In this document: one piece after another, positions 1-8,172 of the stretch
Position numbering within the stretch: the first letter of the stretch is position 1
How the letters are laid out: every line of letters begins with the position of its first letter
From: Halobellus sp. MBLA0158
Lineage (GTDB): Archaea; Halobacteriota; Halobacteria; Halobacteriales; Haloferacaceae
NCBI RefSeq assembly: GCF_041477585.1
Contig: NZ_JBGNYA010000001.1
Span: 1,426,001-1,490,000 of the forward strand
Reading direction: 5' to 3'
DNA length: 64,000 bases
Notes under the pieces: model-generated
The model's input: the letters and a program-made list of their open reading frames with translations, nothing else
The model's database searches: none
Told to the model about the DNA's origin: nothing
Translations under genes and position numbers: made by a program

Positions 1-132
1 CCGGACGAGGCCGTCGGCGACTCTGTGTGCGTGCTCGTCCGCGACACCGCCTTCGGTGAGCACCGTTTCGACGAACGATCGCAGTGACTCGCTATCGACG
101 TGAACTGGACTATCTGCTTTCGGTTCGGACAT
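1..132 (-). CDS. Ldh family malate/L-lactate dehydrogenase-like oxidoreductase (N-terminal fragment)
   Basis: The reading frame starts at the ATG complementary to 130-132 and runs off the left edge, so only about 44 N-terminal residues are visible. They read as acidic residues followed by a helix with SLRSFVETVL, then GVADEHAHRVADGLVR. This is the typical opening of the Ldh_2 family (NAD(P)-dependent malate, L-sulfolactate or ureidoglycolate dehydrogenases), where a GVP-x-x-HA-x-x-VAD-x-LV pattern starts the first helical domain. It lies 111 bp downstream of, and co-directional with, the SDR gene, so the two may form one operon. The substrate cannot be told from the fragment. Confidence 0.7.
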   Translation of the reverse strand, partial: MSEPKADSPVHVDSESLRSFVETVLTEGGVADEHAHRVADGLVR

Positions 133-243
133 ACTCCCTCGCGACTTGCTCGGTTGAACTCATGTGTTCTTTCGCTCCGTGTTCTCGGGGGCTGGTCTGA
201 TGGCGTCTCCCGGTGCTGGGACGTCGTGGACGGTCGCGGTCTT

Positions 244-1008
244 CTACTGCGCGGTCGTTCCCCCGTCGATGTTCACGACGGCGCCGTTGACGTTCCGGGC
301 GCCCTCCGATGCGAGGTACGTGGCCAGTTCCGCGATGTCGCTGGGTTCGTTCAGCCGGCGGATCGGGATTGCCTCCCGTCGCTCTTCCACCCACTCGGGG
401 TTTTCCTCTCTGACTTCCTCGTTTATCGCCGTCTTCGTGGTGCCTGGGGCGATCGCGTTCACGTTGACGCCTTTGGGTCCGAACTCCACGGCCAGCTGGC
501 GGGTCAACGCGTTGACGCCACCCTTGCTCGAACAGTAGACGGGGAGATTCTCGATGCCGCGCTCGCCCGCCTCCGAGGAGATGTTGATGAGCGTCCCGTC
601 GGTCTCGACGAGCGACGGGAGCGCGGCCTTGGCGAGCCGCATCGGCCCGGTGAGATTGACGTCGATCACCAGTTCGATGTCCGATTCGTCCGTCTCGGTG
701 ATCGGTCCCCGCGTCATCGCGCCGGCGCTGTTGAATGCGATGTCCAACGGACCGAACTCTTCGATCGCGGCCTCGACAGCGGCATCCACCGTAGACTGAT
801 CGGTCAGATCACACTCGACGAAGGCGGCCTCGCCGCCGTCCTCCCGGATGACCTCGTGAGTCGGTGTTCCGCCGGACCGCGGCTCCTCGCGGATGTCCCC
901 GACGACGACCTTCGCGCCTTCCCGACCGAACCGTTCGGCAACTGCCCGTCCGATTCCCGAGGAAGCGCCGACTACGAACGCTACGTCACCGTCTAGCTGA
1001 TCAACCAT
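244..1008 (-). CDS. SDR family NAD(P)-dependent oxidoreductase
   Basis: A 254-residue classical short-chain dehydrogenase. The N-terminal Rossmann motif GASSGIGR follows the first strand, NSAG stands at the usual NNAG position, and the catalytic Ser and YCSSK (Tyr-x3-Lys) are present. The C terminus GAVVNIDGGTTAQ is typical of the FabG-like subgroup. I chose the start at MVDQLDGD because it begins directly at the Rossmann strand and lies about 20 bp after a TATA-like element; an upstream in-frame ATG adds 20 untypical residues. It is divergent from the IclR regulator at 1527 and precedes an Ldh-type dehydrogenase. Likely role: oxidation of an alcohol intermediate in the local catabolic pathway; substrate unknown. 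Confidence 0.88.
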   Translation of the reverse strand: MVDQLDGDVAFVVGASSGIGRAVAERFGREGAKVVVGDIREEPRSGGTPTHEVIREDGGEAAFVECDLTDQSTVDAAVEAAIEEFGPLDIAFNSAGAMTRGPITETDESDIELVIDVNLTGPMRLAKAALPSLVETDGTLINISSEAGERGIENLPVYCSSKGGVNALTRQLAVEFGPKGVNVNAIAPGTTKTAINEEVREENPEWVEERREAIPIRRLNEPSDIAELATYLASEGARNVNGAVVNIDGGTTAQ

Positions 1009-1028
1009 ACCCGGGCTATTGAGATAGA

Positions 1029-1041
1029 AATATAAATATCT
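1029..1041 (-). promoter_or_regulatory. TATA-like promoter element of the SDR gene
   Basis: On the minus strand this reads GATATTTATATTT, 21-33 bp before the SDR start codon at 1008. That spacing suggests a leaderless or nearly leaderless transcript, which is common in haloarchaea. The first IclR-type palindrome lies about 46 bp further upstream, a position compatible with activation. Confidence 0.5.
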
Positions 1042-1086
1042 TACCCGGACTCCGTCGAGCGGTCTCATAGCTGTCCCGAGCAGTTG

Positions 1087-1101
1087 TCCAACACTGTTGG
1101 A
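1087..1101. promoter_or_regulatory. IclR-type operator candidate, site 1
   Basis: TCCAAC-ACT-GTTGGA is a perfect 6-bp inverted repeat with a 3-nt spacer. The same arms recur at 1335 and 1462 in the control region shared with the divergent IclR gene. It is closest to the SDR promoter. Confidence 0.6.
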
Positions 1102-1334
1102 AGATGTGTGTGATTAATCATCAGAGACATCTCGCCGCAGACGCCGCAAACGGGCCTCTGTGTCTGAATCTTCCGAATTGAGGCGTTCTCCGACCACGGG
1201 AGAAAGCATCACCATCGTTTACCAGCCGATTCATCCGTTTAGCTCCTGTCAATCCCTTCGGGATACTTGACTGCGCCGTCGAACGGGCTCCGAAGACGGT
1301 GAAGAGTGCGGCAAAACCCCGGCAGAATCGGCCG

Positions 1335-1349
1335 TCCAACGACGTTGGA
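1335..1349. promoter_or_regulatory. IclR-type operator candidate, site 2
   Basis: TCCAAC-GAC-GTTGGA is a perfect 6-bp inverted repeat with the same arms and spacer length as site 1, near the middle of the SDR-IclR control region. No gene is apparent in the surrounding 518 bp (1009-1526). Confidence 0.6.
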
Positions 1350-1461
1350 TCGAGTGATCGTCGAATTCGGCGGAAGTGTTCTATCTTTCAAGAACAGTAT
1401 ATAACGAATGATCGCTGTGGTTTGTCGCCGACCGTTCCGTTCGATTTCCTCGGTGTCGTAA

Positions 1462-1476
1462 TCCAACAATGTTGTA
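1462..1476. promoter_or_regulatory. IclR-type operator candidate, site 3 (one mismatch)
   Basis: TCCAAC-AAT-GTTGTA has the same architecture with one mismatch in the right arm. It sits about 20 bp upstream of a T/A-rich element (1498-1507) that precedes the IclR start codon at 1527. This fits autoregulation by the adjacent regulator. Confidence 0.55.
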
Positions 1477-1526
1477 TCGATTCACCGGATCATAACCTAT
1501 TTTTATGCAGGTATCGATCATCGCGT

Positions 1527-2309
1527 ATGGCAAAGAAAGAGAATCAGGGTGGCTCACGAAACCGCATCAAAGCCATCAGTACGATGTTCACGATCGTCGA
1601 CGGCCTGCGGGAGTTGGAAACGGCCGGCGTGTCGGAACTCGCTGACCACCTGGATATGCCGTCGAGCACCGTCCACATCTATCTGAAGACCTTGGAGGAG
1701 GAGGGATTCGTCCTCAACGACGACGGCCAATACCGTTCCAGTCTGCGGTTCTTGGAACTCGGCGGGGACATCCGGCAGCGGATGAGCATCTTCCGCACCG
1801 TTCGTCCTCAGGTCGACGAGCTTTCGGCCCAGACGAACGAGGTCGCCAACCTCGGAATCGAAGAGGACGGCAAACGGGTCCTGTTGTACACCTCGGAACC
1901 CTCGGAGGGCGTGTTCGACAATTCACCCGTCGGACAGTACACGCATATGCACTGGACCGCGCTCGGAAAAGCGCTCCTCGCGCAGTTGCCCGACCAGCGA
2001 ATACACGACATCGTCGATCGACACGGGCTTCCGGAAGCGACCGACCGAACGATCACGGACCGGGAAACGCTCTTCGAACGAATCGAGACCATTCGCGACC
2101 GCGGCTTCTCCATCGAGGACGAAGAGCGACGCCGGGGAATCAAGGCGCTCGCCGTCCCCATACAGTACGACAGCAATCCGTCGCCTCCGGCCGCGGTTTC
2201 CATCTCGGGACCGAAGCGACGGATCGGTGAGGAGAGTTACGACGGACTGCTCGATGCGATCAAGAACGCGGTCAACGTCAGCGAACTTCGGTACAAGCAC
2301 TACCAGTGA
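1527..2309 (+). CDS. IclR family transcriptional regulator
   Basis: A 260-residue regulator. The N-terminal winged helix-turn-helix (about residues 12-75) contains ISTMFTIVDGLRE, VSELADHLDMPSSTVHIYLKTLEEEGFV and YRSSLRFLELG. It is followed by the IclR effector-binding domain, with HMHWTALGKALLAQLP and the C-terminal RGIKALAVPI and AVSISGPKRR motifs. The ATG at 1527 is preferred because it gives the normal IclR N terminus and follows a T/A-rich promoter. It is divergent from the SDR gene, and three matching palindromes fill the space between, so it probably controls that operon and itself. The effector is unknown; in haloarchaea IclR proteins often act as activators of catabolic genes. Confidence 0.92.
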   Translation: MAKKENQGGSRNRIKAISTMFTIVDGLRELETAGVSELADHLDMPSSTVHIYLKTLEEEGFVLNDDGQYRSSLRFLELGGDIRQRMSIFRTVRPQVDELSAQTNEVANLGIEEDGKRVLLYTSEPSEGVFDNSPVGQYTHMHWTALGKALLAQLPDQRIHDIVDRHGLPEATDRTITDRETLFERIETIRDRGFSIEDEERRRGIKALAVPIQYDSNPSPPAAVSISGPKRRIGEESYDGLLDAIKNAVNVSELRYKHYQ

Positions 2310-2496
2310 CGCCGGCACTCGAGTCGATTACCGCGGATGCATCTCGACTGCGGCTGTCCTGCGACGCCCTCTATATAACTAGTGTACGTATGTTATCTCG
2401 TTGTTTCCTCGAACGTGTTCGTCAGAGCACGTTCTCTGGACTGAAAGACGGCGACTGAGATCCAACCCTCGGACACGAGCCCTTGACACAGAGACG

Positions 2497-3276
2497 TTAC
2501 GCCATATCGGAACCGTGGACGAGGTTGAGTTCGACTTCGTTCGTCGCCGCGAGCACCCGATCTGCGATCTCGTTCCGGCACCTCGACTCGGGCATCCGAT
2601 GCGCCGCGCCGGCGACGCTGATCGCCCCACGGACGCCCTCCTCGTCGACGATGGCGGCGCCGACGGCGTGGAGCCCGTCGATCGACTCCTCGAAGTTCAA
2701 CGCGTAGCCCCGCTCGCGGATCTCGTCCAGCTCGGCGAACAGCTGCTCCCGCGACGAGAGCGTGTGGTCAGTTCGCTGTGAGAGCCCGCGCTGTTCGATT
2801 ATCTGTTCGACTCGGGCGTCCGGTAGCTCTGCGAGTATCGCTTTGCCCCCAGAAGTCGTGTGTAACGGGACGTGCCGGCCGATACGGGCGTCCGTCGCCA
2901 CGACGTTCTCGCCGATCGCTCCGTGAATGAACACGCCCTGCCCCCGCTCTTCGACGTGACACCATGCGCGCTCGTCGACGTCCGCGGCGAGCGCCTCCAC
3001 CTTCGGTCGAGCGATCTGATACAGTTCGTTTCGGTATTGCCGGTAGACCCCGTAGTCCAGAAATCGCAGGCTGAGTCGGTACACGCCGTCGGACTTCGTC
3101 GCGTATCCGCACTCGTGGAGCGTCTTGAGATACCGGTGGACCGAGCCCTTGGACGCGTCGAGGCGCTCTGCCACCTCCGACACGCGCAGGCCGTCGTGTT
3201 CCTTGAGCAGCGTGACGATGCGGAGCAGTTTGGCCCCCGATTTGACCGTGCCCGACGGGAGCGCGTCGTTTCGCAT
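2497..3276 (-). CDS. IclR family transcriptional regulator
   Basis: A 259-residue IclR protein, convergent with the preceding IclR gene. The N-terminal wHTH shows LRIVTLLKEHDGLRVSEVAE, DASKGSVHRYLKTLHECGYA and YRLSLRFLDYG. The effector domain has PLHTTSGGKAILAELPD, GLHAVGAAIVDEEG and GAISVAGAAHRMPE. The start at MRNDALPSG is chosen because upstream in-frame residues are not IclR-like. It is divergent from the amidohydrolase-Rieske-dioxygenase operon at 3742, which it most plausibly regulates. The effector is not deducible. Confidence 0.92.
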   Translation of the reverse strand: MRNDALPSGTVKSGAKLLRIVTLLKEHDGLRVSEVAERLDASKGSVHRYLKTLHECGYATKSDGVYRLSLRFLDYGVYRQYRNELYQIARPKVEALAADVDERAWCHVEERGQGVFIHGAIGENVVATDARIGRHVPLHTTSGGKAILAELPDARVEQIIEQRGLSQRTDHTLSSREQLFAELDEIRERGYALNFEESIDGLHAVGAAIVDEEGVRGAISVAGAAHRMPESRCRNEIADRVLAATNEVELNLVHGSDMA

Positions 3277-3710
3277 ACCGAAACCATTCGCCCAGTATGT
3301 AATGAATATTTCGACGAGACCGCCATCGGCTTCGGCGCGATCTGGTGTCCTCATTCTCTCCGATTGGCAGCGATGCGTTGGCCCGTGGTGAGGATAGATG
3401 AGACGACCAATCGGTTTCACGATCGAGAACCGTTTGAGTCGTCAATAACAAATGTACGGATGTGAGCCGGTTGGTTCCTCACGTCGGATTTGCCACGCTG
3501 ATCGGTTCGGAAAACGCACGTGTTCGGCGAATATGTACCCGAAATCGGTTTTTGACGTATATCGGGTATTTTCTGTCGATCCATCGCGACACCCCGATCG
3601 TTTCTCATTCCGGAACTCGGCGAATGGACCGTCCGTGGAGACGGTGTTCGATACTCCCGGGCCCTCGGTCGTCGTGTGGAAATCGGCTGACAAACCGAGT
3701 GCATCCAAAT

Positions 3711-3720
3711 CTATATGTAT
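3711..3720 (+). promoter_or_regulatory. TATA-like promoter of the amidohydrolase-Rieske-dioxygenase operon
   Basis: CTATATGTAT lies 22-31 bp before the ATG at 3742, the spacing expected for a leaderless haloarchaeal transcript. The remainder of the 465-bp divergent region 3277-3741 is non-coding. I see no repeat of the TCCAAC-N3-GTTGGA palindromes found upstream of the other IclR gene. Confidence 0.5.
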
Positions 3721-3741
3721 TATTAGATCCACGCCGAGCAT

Positions 3742-4881
3742 ATGGGATCGTCAATCCAGCGGTTAGACTCGGCTGCCGAGGTCCCCGAGGAGGCGTTCGA
3801 GACCGAGGTGATCGATCTGGACTTCCACGTGAATCCGCTCGAAGAGGAACTCGAGCCATATATCGAGGACGAGCGGGCGCTCGATCGGCTCACGACGGAG
3901 TTCGGGATGTGGCCGATCCCCGACAAGTGGGACGCCGCGTACGCCATCGCCGAGGGCAACGAGGGCCTGTTCACACAGGGCCGCGCGGAGTACCCCGAGG
4001 ACGTCTGGGAGGCCTGCGAGAAGTTCGGTATCGACACGCCGATCGTCAACGCCGCGCTCAATATGCTACCCCAGCAGCACCACCCGGTGCTGAAGAACGC
4101 GGTGCTGAAGGCCGGAAACTCCTATATGCTCGATAACTTCGTCGACGAGGGCATCCCGACCGCGCTCTCGATCGCGAAGTGGGACGTCGACCACGCGCTC
4201 GCGGAACTGGACCGCTGGGGCGAGGAGGACGACGTCGTCGCGGTGTACAGTTGGTTCGACCCGCGGAAGCCCTGGGGCGTCGAGAAGTTCGATCCCGTCT
4301 TCGAGAAGCTCGAATCCCTCGGGCTGCCGCTCTTGCTCCACGGCTCGCTCGCGTTCTGGCCGCAGCACTCCTACGTCGGCGACGAGATGTTGACCTGGAC
4401 CGAGGTGTTGGGGCTCGACTGGCCCTTCCACGGGATGGTGAACACGGCCAATATGATTATGCGCGGCGTGTTCGATCGGTACCCCGATCTGAACGTGGTC
4501 TTCCAGGAGGCCGGCCACTGGTGGATTCCGTTTATGCGGTACCGGATGGACGAGTTCTACGAGATGCACCCCGAGGACATCCAGATCACGCCGCGGAAGT
4601 TCGACGCTGGCGAACACTACCTCGACCGCGCCCCAAGCGAATACCTCCGCGACAACATCTACGTCTGCACACAGCCGATGGCGCTCCCGCGCCGGGCGGG
4701 CGAGGCCGAGAGTATGCTGGATCTCAGTATGGCCCGGGACACCTTCCTCTACTCGTCGGACTGGCCGCATCAGACGCTCGATCCCCCGACGTGGTTCTTC
4801 ACGAGCCGGGCGTTCCGCGAGGACGAGGAGCTCCGCGACAACGTCCTCCACCAGAACGCGAAAGACATCCTGAGGTTCTGA
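3742..4881 (+). CDS. Amidohydrolase-family (amidohydrolase_2, decarboxylase-like) protein
   Basis: A 379-residue member of the metal-dependent amidohydrolase_2 superfamily, which contains ACMSD, gamma-resorcylate decarboxylase and related C-C lyases. Visible elements are the N-terminal metal motif D-L-D-F-H-V-N (residues 25-31, the DxDxH variant rather than HxH), LPLLLHGSLAF with a second metal His, QEAGHWWIPFMRYRMDEFY with a third His region, and the C-terminal FLYSSDWPHQ carrying the conserved Asp. It heads an operon with a Rieske protein (2-bp gap) and an extradiol dioxygenase, so decarboxylation or hydrolysis of an aromatic acid or ring-cleavage product is plausible. The exact reaction cannot be assigned. 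Confidence 0.82.
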   Translation: MGSSIQRLDSAAEVPEEAFETEVIDLDFHVNPLEEELEPYIEDERALDRLTTEFGMWPIPDKWDAAYAIAEGNEGLFTQGRAEYPEDVWEACEKFGIDTPIVNAALNMLPQQHHPVLKNAVLKAGNSYMLDNFVDEGIPTALSIAKWDVDHALAELDRWGEEDDVVAVYSWFDPRKPWGVEKFDPVFEKLESLGLPLLLHGSLAFWPQHSYVGDEMLTWTEVLGLDWPFHGMVNTANMIMRGVFDRYPDLNVVFQEAGHWWIPFMRYRMDEFYEMHPEDIQITPRKFDAGEHYLDRAPSEYLRDNIYVCTQPMALPRRAGEAESMLDLSMARDTFLYSSDWPHQTLDPPTWFFTSRAFREDEELRDNVLHQNAKDILRF

Positions 4882-4883
4882 GT

Positions 4884-5276
4884 ATGTCCGAATCGACGAA
4901 TCCGACCACGACCATCGACGGCGACGAGTACACGAAAGTGGCCGAGACCGACGACATCGACGTCGGTCGCGGCATCGCGGTGGACGTAGACGGTATCGAG
5001 GTCGCCGTGTTCAACGTCGACGGCGACTTCTACGCGATCAGCAACCGCTGTTCCCACCAGCACGCGCCGATGTGCAAGGCCGGCGAGCGGAAGATCAACG
5101 CCGATCACACCTGGACCGAATCCCGCGGCGGCGTCAACGCCGAAGACTGCACCGTCTCGTGCCCGTGGCACCTCTGGGAGTGGGACCTCGAAACCGGCGA
5201 GAACGAGGCCTCGGGCCAGCGCATCGCCACGTTCGACGTGACCGTACGCGACGGGGAAGTCTGGGTCCGAGTGTGA
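4884..5276 (+). CDS. Rieske [2Fe-2S] ferredoxin-like protein with an enlarged cluster-binding loop
   Basis: A 130-residue soluble Rieske domain protein. The first cluster pair is C-S-H in ISNRCSHQHAPMC and the second is C-P-W-H in VSCPWHLWEWDLETG; both Cys-x-His and Cys-x2-His are intact. The spacing between the two boxes is about 34 residues, where Rieske ferredoxins usually have 15-17. The extra segment carries two more Cys and KINADHTWTESRGG. The strand after the second box matches biphenyl-dioxygenase-type ferredoxins. It starts 2 bp after the amidohydrolase stop. Likely an electron carrier or small redox subunit for the neighbouring catabolic enzymes. Confidence 0.85.
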   Translation: MSESTNPTTTIDGDEYTKVAETDDIDVGRGIAVDVDGIEVAVFNVDGDFYAISNRCSHQHAPMCKAGERKINADHTWTESRGGVNAEDCTVSCPWHLWEWDLETGENEASGQRIATFDVTVRDGEVWVRV

Positions 5277-5315
5277 TCCGGCCCCGAACAACGATCCAAC
5301 ACCAACGAGACACCA

Positions 5316-6215
5316 ATGAGTGACCTGCAACGAATCGAACACGCGAAGCTGGCGGTGACCGACCTGGAAGACGCACGGCGATTCTACACCGACGCGATGG
5401 GACTCGTCGAACGCGGCGAAACGGACGGAACCGTCTATTTCGGCCGTGGGTACGACAGCAACTTCGACCTGGCCGTCACCGAAGGCGGGACCGGGATCGA
5501 GCACTTCGCCGTCCGCGCTATCGACTCGGCGGCCGTCGACGGCTACGAGGAGCGACTCCGTGATCGGGGCGTCGACACGGCCCGAGTCGACGGCGCCGAA
5601 CCGGGACAGCGGGCCGGGATCCGATTCGAGCTGCCCGGCGGGGTCCCGATGGAGATCGTCGCCGTCGAGGACGAGGCGTACCCGCACTCGAACGTCTCGG
5701 CGACGGATCGCGCGGGACACGCGCCCTCCGCGGTCGACCACATCCAGTTCTTCACGCCCGATCTCGACGCGGATCTGGCGTTCCTCCGGGACGCCGTGGG
5801 ACTGCACGTCTCCGATCTGGTCGGTCCCCGGGACGACCCGGAGAATGCCTTCCTCCGGTGTAACACGCTGCATCACGACATCGCACTGAAGCACAAGCCG
5901 GAACTGTCCGAGACCAGTCTCCATCACTTCGCGTGGGGATACGACAGCATCGAACATATGAAGCTCTTCCTCGATACGGTGGTCGGACGCGGCGCGGACT
6001 TCGAGCGCGGCATCGGCCGCCACTTCGCCGGGGACAACCTCTACGCGTACTTCTGGGAACCGGGCGGGAACCGATTCGAGATGTGTGCGGAGATGGCCGA
6101 GGTGAAGACGACGGAGCCGAACCACGTCGTCGATTACGAGACTGCGACGACCGCGTGGGGGCCGGGCGCTCCCGAGTCATTCGACGAGGGGTCGGGATTG
6201 GCGAGCGAAGACTGA
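5316..6215 (+). CDS. VOC-family extradiol ring-cleavage dioxygenase-like protein
   Basis: A 299-residue two-module vicinal-oxygen-chelate protein. The N-terminal module begins IEHAKLAVTDLEDARRFY, and the catalytic C-terminal module begins AVDHIQFFTPDLDADLAFL. Candidate Fe(II) ligands are H142 (VDHIQF), H204 (LHHFAW) and E255 (RFEMCAEM). Their spacing matches the His-His-Glu triad of type I extradiol dioxygenases such as BphC and catechol 2,3-dioxygenase. It is the third gene of the amidohydrolase-Rieske operon, after a 39-bp gap. Likely role: O2-dependent meta cleavage of a catechol-like ring. Other VOC functions are possible, but the C-terminal triad makes a dioxygenase the best call. Confidence 0.85.
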   Translation: MSDLQRIEHAKLAVTDLEDARRFYTDAMGLVERGETDGTVYFGRGYDSNFDLAVTEGGTGIEHFAVRAIDSAAVDGYEERLRDRGVDTARVDGAEPGQRAGIRFELPGGVPMEIVAVEDEAYPHSNVSATDRAGHAPSAVDHIQFFTPDLDADLAFLRDAVGLHVSDLVGPRDDPENAFLRCNTLHHDIALKHKPELSETSLHHFAWGYDSIEHMKLFLDTVVGRGADFERGIGRHFAGDNLYAYFWEPGGNRFEMCAEMAEVKTTEPNHVVDYETATTAWGPGAPESFDEGSGLASED

Positions 6216-6308
6216 TACCCCTCACCCGCCGGCGCCACCTTCGTCCGACGAGGAACGCAGAAAACCCAAACAATAATAATGATGGAGTTGACAACCCTAC
6301 GAGAAGGT

Positions 6309-7619
6309 ATGACAAGCGAGGAGTACGGCGTCGACCGTCGCACAGTGCTAAAAATCGGGGCTACGTCCGGACTGGCGGGTCTCGCGGGGTGTACCACCGG
6401 TTCCTCCGGTTCCGACGAGGGCGGTTCGGACGGATCGGGAGCCACGACCGGCACCACGATGAGTTCCCAAGGCGGGTCGAGCGAACCGATCACGATCGGG
6501 ACGACGCTCCCGGAGAGCGGGTCGTACTCGTCGATGGCCAAACACATCCGCGCCGGCTACGAGATGGGCGTCCAGTACGTCAACGACAACGGCGGCATCG
6601 ACGGCCGGCCGCTCGAACTGATCATCAAGGACGACGAGAGCGAGGCCCAGAAGACCCGCTCGGGGCTCAACGAGATCGTCTCCAACAACGACGTAGCGAT
6701 GCTGTGGGGGAGCTTCTCCAGCCTCCTCGTCACCGCCGGCAGCGCGTTCGCCGAATCCCAGGAACTTCCGTTCATCGGCACCACCTTCGCCTACCAGGAG
6801 CCCCACCAGGAGAAGAACTACAAGTGGACGTTCGCGCCGTTCCCCAAGAGCCGGGACCAGGTCCGCACCACGAAGAGCTGGTTCGACGCCCTCGACGACG
6901 GCCCCGAGCGCATCGCCATCTGGGAGCTCAACTCCGGGTGGGGCGAGGAGCTGGCCAATCTGTGGGAGCAGTCGTTCAAGGGGACGGACTACGAGGTCGT
7001 GCTCCGCCAGAAGTACCAAATCGGGAACAGCGACTTCACGACGCTCATCTCGCAAACTCAGGACGCGGACGCCGACGCCATCCTCTCGAATCCGGTCCCG
7101 CCGGACGGCATCACCGCGGCCAAGCAGATGAAACAACAGGGCTACACGCCGAACCTCGTGAACTTCATCCGCGCGACCGACCCGCGAGCGTGGACGACGG
7201 CGCTCGGGGGGACCGGCGACTACTTCGCCAGCACCGGCGTCGGGTGGCTCGCCGGACTCGATACCACCGGGACGGGCGCTCTCATCGAACGGTATCACGA
7301 CCGTCAGGGCGTCTCGGGCGACGCCGTGCCGGTGAACTCTGTCGGCGCCGCGTTCACGGTCGTCCAGGTCGCGGCCAGCGCGCTCCGAACGGCCGGCTCG
7401 ACGGACCCGTCGGCCGTCCGGGACGCACTCTTGAATCAGCAGTTCGATACGGTGATGGGGCAGTTCGGCTTCGACGACACCGGGATGCCGAAGGAGGGCG
7501 AGATGGTCCCTGCGGTCAGGCAGTGGCAAGACGGCAAACAGATGCTCGTCCATCCCGAGCCCAGCGGTGACTACGCGATGGAACCCGAGTATCCGATGCC
7601 GACTTTCGATAGCCGCTAG
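6309..7619 (+). CDS. ABC transporter substrate-binding lipoprotein (branched-chain amino acid/aromatic type)
   Basis: A 436-residue type I periplasmic-binding-fold protein of the LivJ/LivK (Peripla_BP_6) family. The N terminus carries a Tat signal (DRRTVLKIG) and the lipobox LAGC with the lipidated Cys at residue 28, then a Ser/Gly/Thr-rich linker. Mature hallmarks are ITIGTTLPESGSYSS, GVQYVNDNGGIDGRPLELIIKDD and AMLWGSFSSLL. An in-frame ATG at 6279 would add ten residues; the ATG at 6309 places the Tat twin arginine at the usual distance. It follows the dioxygenase by 93 bp. No permease or ATPase genes of this importer are in the window. Members of this family also bind aromatic acids, which would suit the operon. 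Confidence 0.9.
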   Translation: MTSEEYGVDRRTVLKIGATSGLAGLAGCTTGSSGSDEGGSDGSGATTGTTMSSQGGSSEPITIGTTLPESGSYSSMAKHIRAGYEMGVQYVNDNGGIDGRPLELIIKDDESEAQKTRSGLNEIVSNNDVAMLWGSFSSLLVTAGSAFAESQELPFIGTTFAYQEPHQEKNYKWTFAPFPKSRDQVRTTKSWFDALDDGPERIAIWELNSGWGEELANLWEQSFKGTDYEVVLRQKYQIGNSDFTTLISQTQDADADAILSNPVPPDGITAAKQMKQQGYTPNLVNFIRATDPRAWTTALGGTGDYFASTGVGWLAGLDTTGTGALIERYHDRQGVSGDAVPVNSVGAAFTVVQVAASALRTAGSTDPSAVRDALLNQQFDTVMGQFGFDDTGMPKEGEMVPAVRQWQDGKQMLVHPEPSGDYAMEPEYPMPTFDSR

Positions 7620-7632
7620 CCAAATATATCAT

Positions 7633-7652
7633 ATTTCAATATAATTTGAAAT
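7633..7652 (+). terminator. Small hairpin downstream of the binding-protein gene
   Basis: ATTTCAA-TATAAT-TTGAAAT forms a 7-bp inverted repeat 14 bp after the stop codon, inside A/T-rich sequence. It could end the catabolic operon transcript, although archaeal termination usually relies on T-tracts more than on hairpins. Confidence 0.3.
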
Positions 7653-7999
7653 TCTGTAATATTAGTGGTCGTACTATGATTCAGGTAGAAATATGCAGAT
7701 CTCGATGGATGAATCTGGCGTAGTAATGTGAAAATAACCCGGTATTGAACATAGTTTGTTTGGAAATACCTGTATTAGTAGTGAGTTCTTATATATTCTA
7801 ATATAATACCGGTCGGATCACTGCTGCGGTCAGCAAACAAAAACTTCAGAATCCGTTCAAGACATCATACCTATGTGGTAATAATAACAAAATAAATTTT
7901 ATCTGGTACTTATACAGAGATGGTTGCCGATCGACCGAACCGAAATGCGAATCCAGCCGCTGGGATTCCCACTATTGGCCCGGCAGCCGCGACGCGCTC
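7653..7999. other. AT-rich gene-free spacer
   Basis: About 350 bp of markedly A/T-rich sequence with many stop codons in all frames, unlike the GC-rich surroundings. I see no coding frame, tRNA or transposase remnant. It separates the ring-cleavage cluster from the iron-uptake genes and may mark an old integration or rearrangement junction. Confidence 0.6.
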
Positions 8000-8170
8000 T
8001 CAGCGTCGGACTTTCATCGGGCGCTCGGCGGTGATGAAGGAGTCGTCGCCGGCGGTGAAGGTGATCCCCCCGTAGTCGGGGCGGTCCACGTGCCAGTCGG
8101 GTAGTTCCGGGATGTCGTAGTCCGCCGGCGTCCCGTACGCGGCCGCGATCGCCCACTCTCTGGCTCGCAT
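8000..8170 (-). CDS. Small conserved-looking protein of unknown function downstream of the siderophore-binding protein
   Basis: A 56-residue frame starting 2 bp after the stop of the iron-siderophore binding-protein gene, which implies translational coupling. It is rich in Trp, Tyr, Asp and Pro (TPADYDIPELPDWHV, RPDYGGITFTAGDDSFITAERP) and ends in basic residues. It has no signal peptide or membrane segment. The composition does not look like random frame, but I do not recognise a family. It could be a genuine small protein of the iron operon or the surviving C-terminal end of a larger gene whose 5' part was lost. Confidence 0.55.
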   Translation of the reverse strand: MRAREWAIAAAYGTPADYDIPELPDWHVDRPDYGGITFTAGDDSFITAERPMKVRR

Positions 8171-8172
8171 CC

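Noticed and set aside
100-996. Long plus-strand open frame opposite the SDR gene
   Set aside because: Arg/Val/Asp-rich composition typical of the antisense of a GC-rich haloarchaeal gene; the minus-strand SDR has complete family motifs over the same bases.
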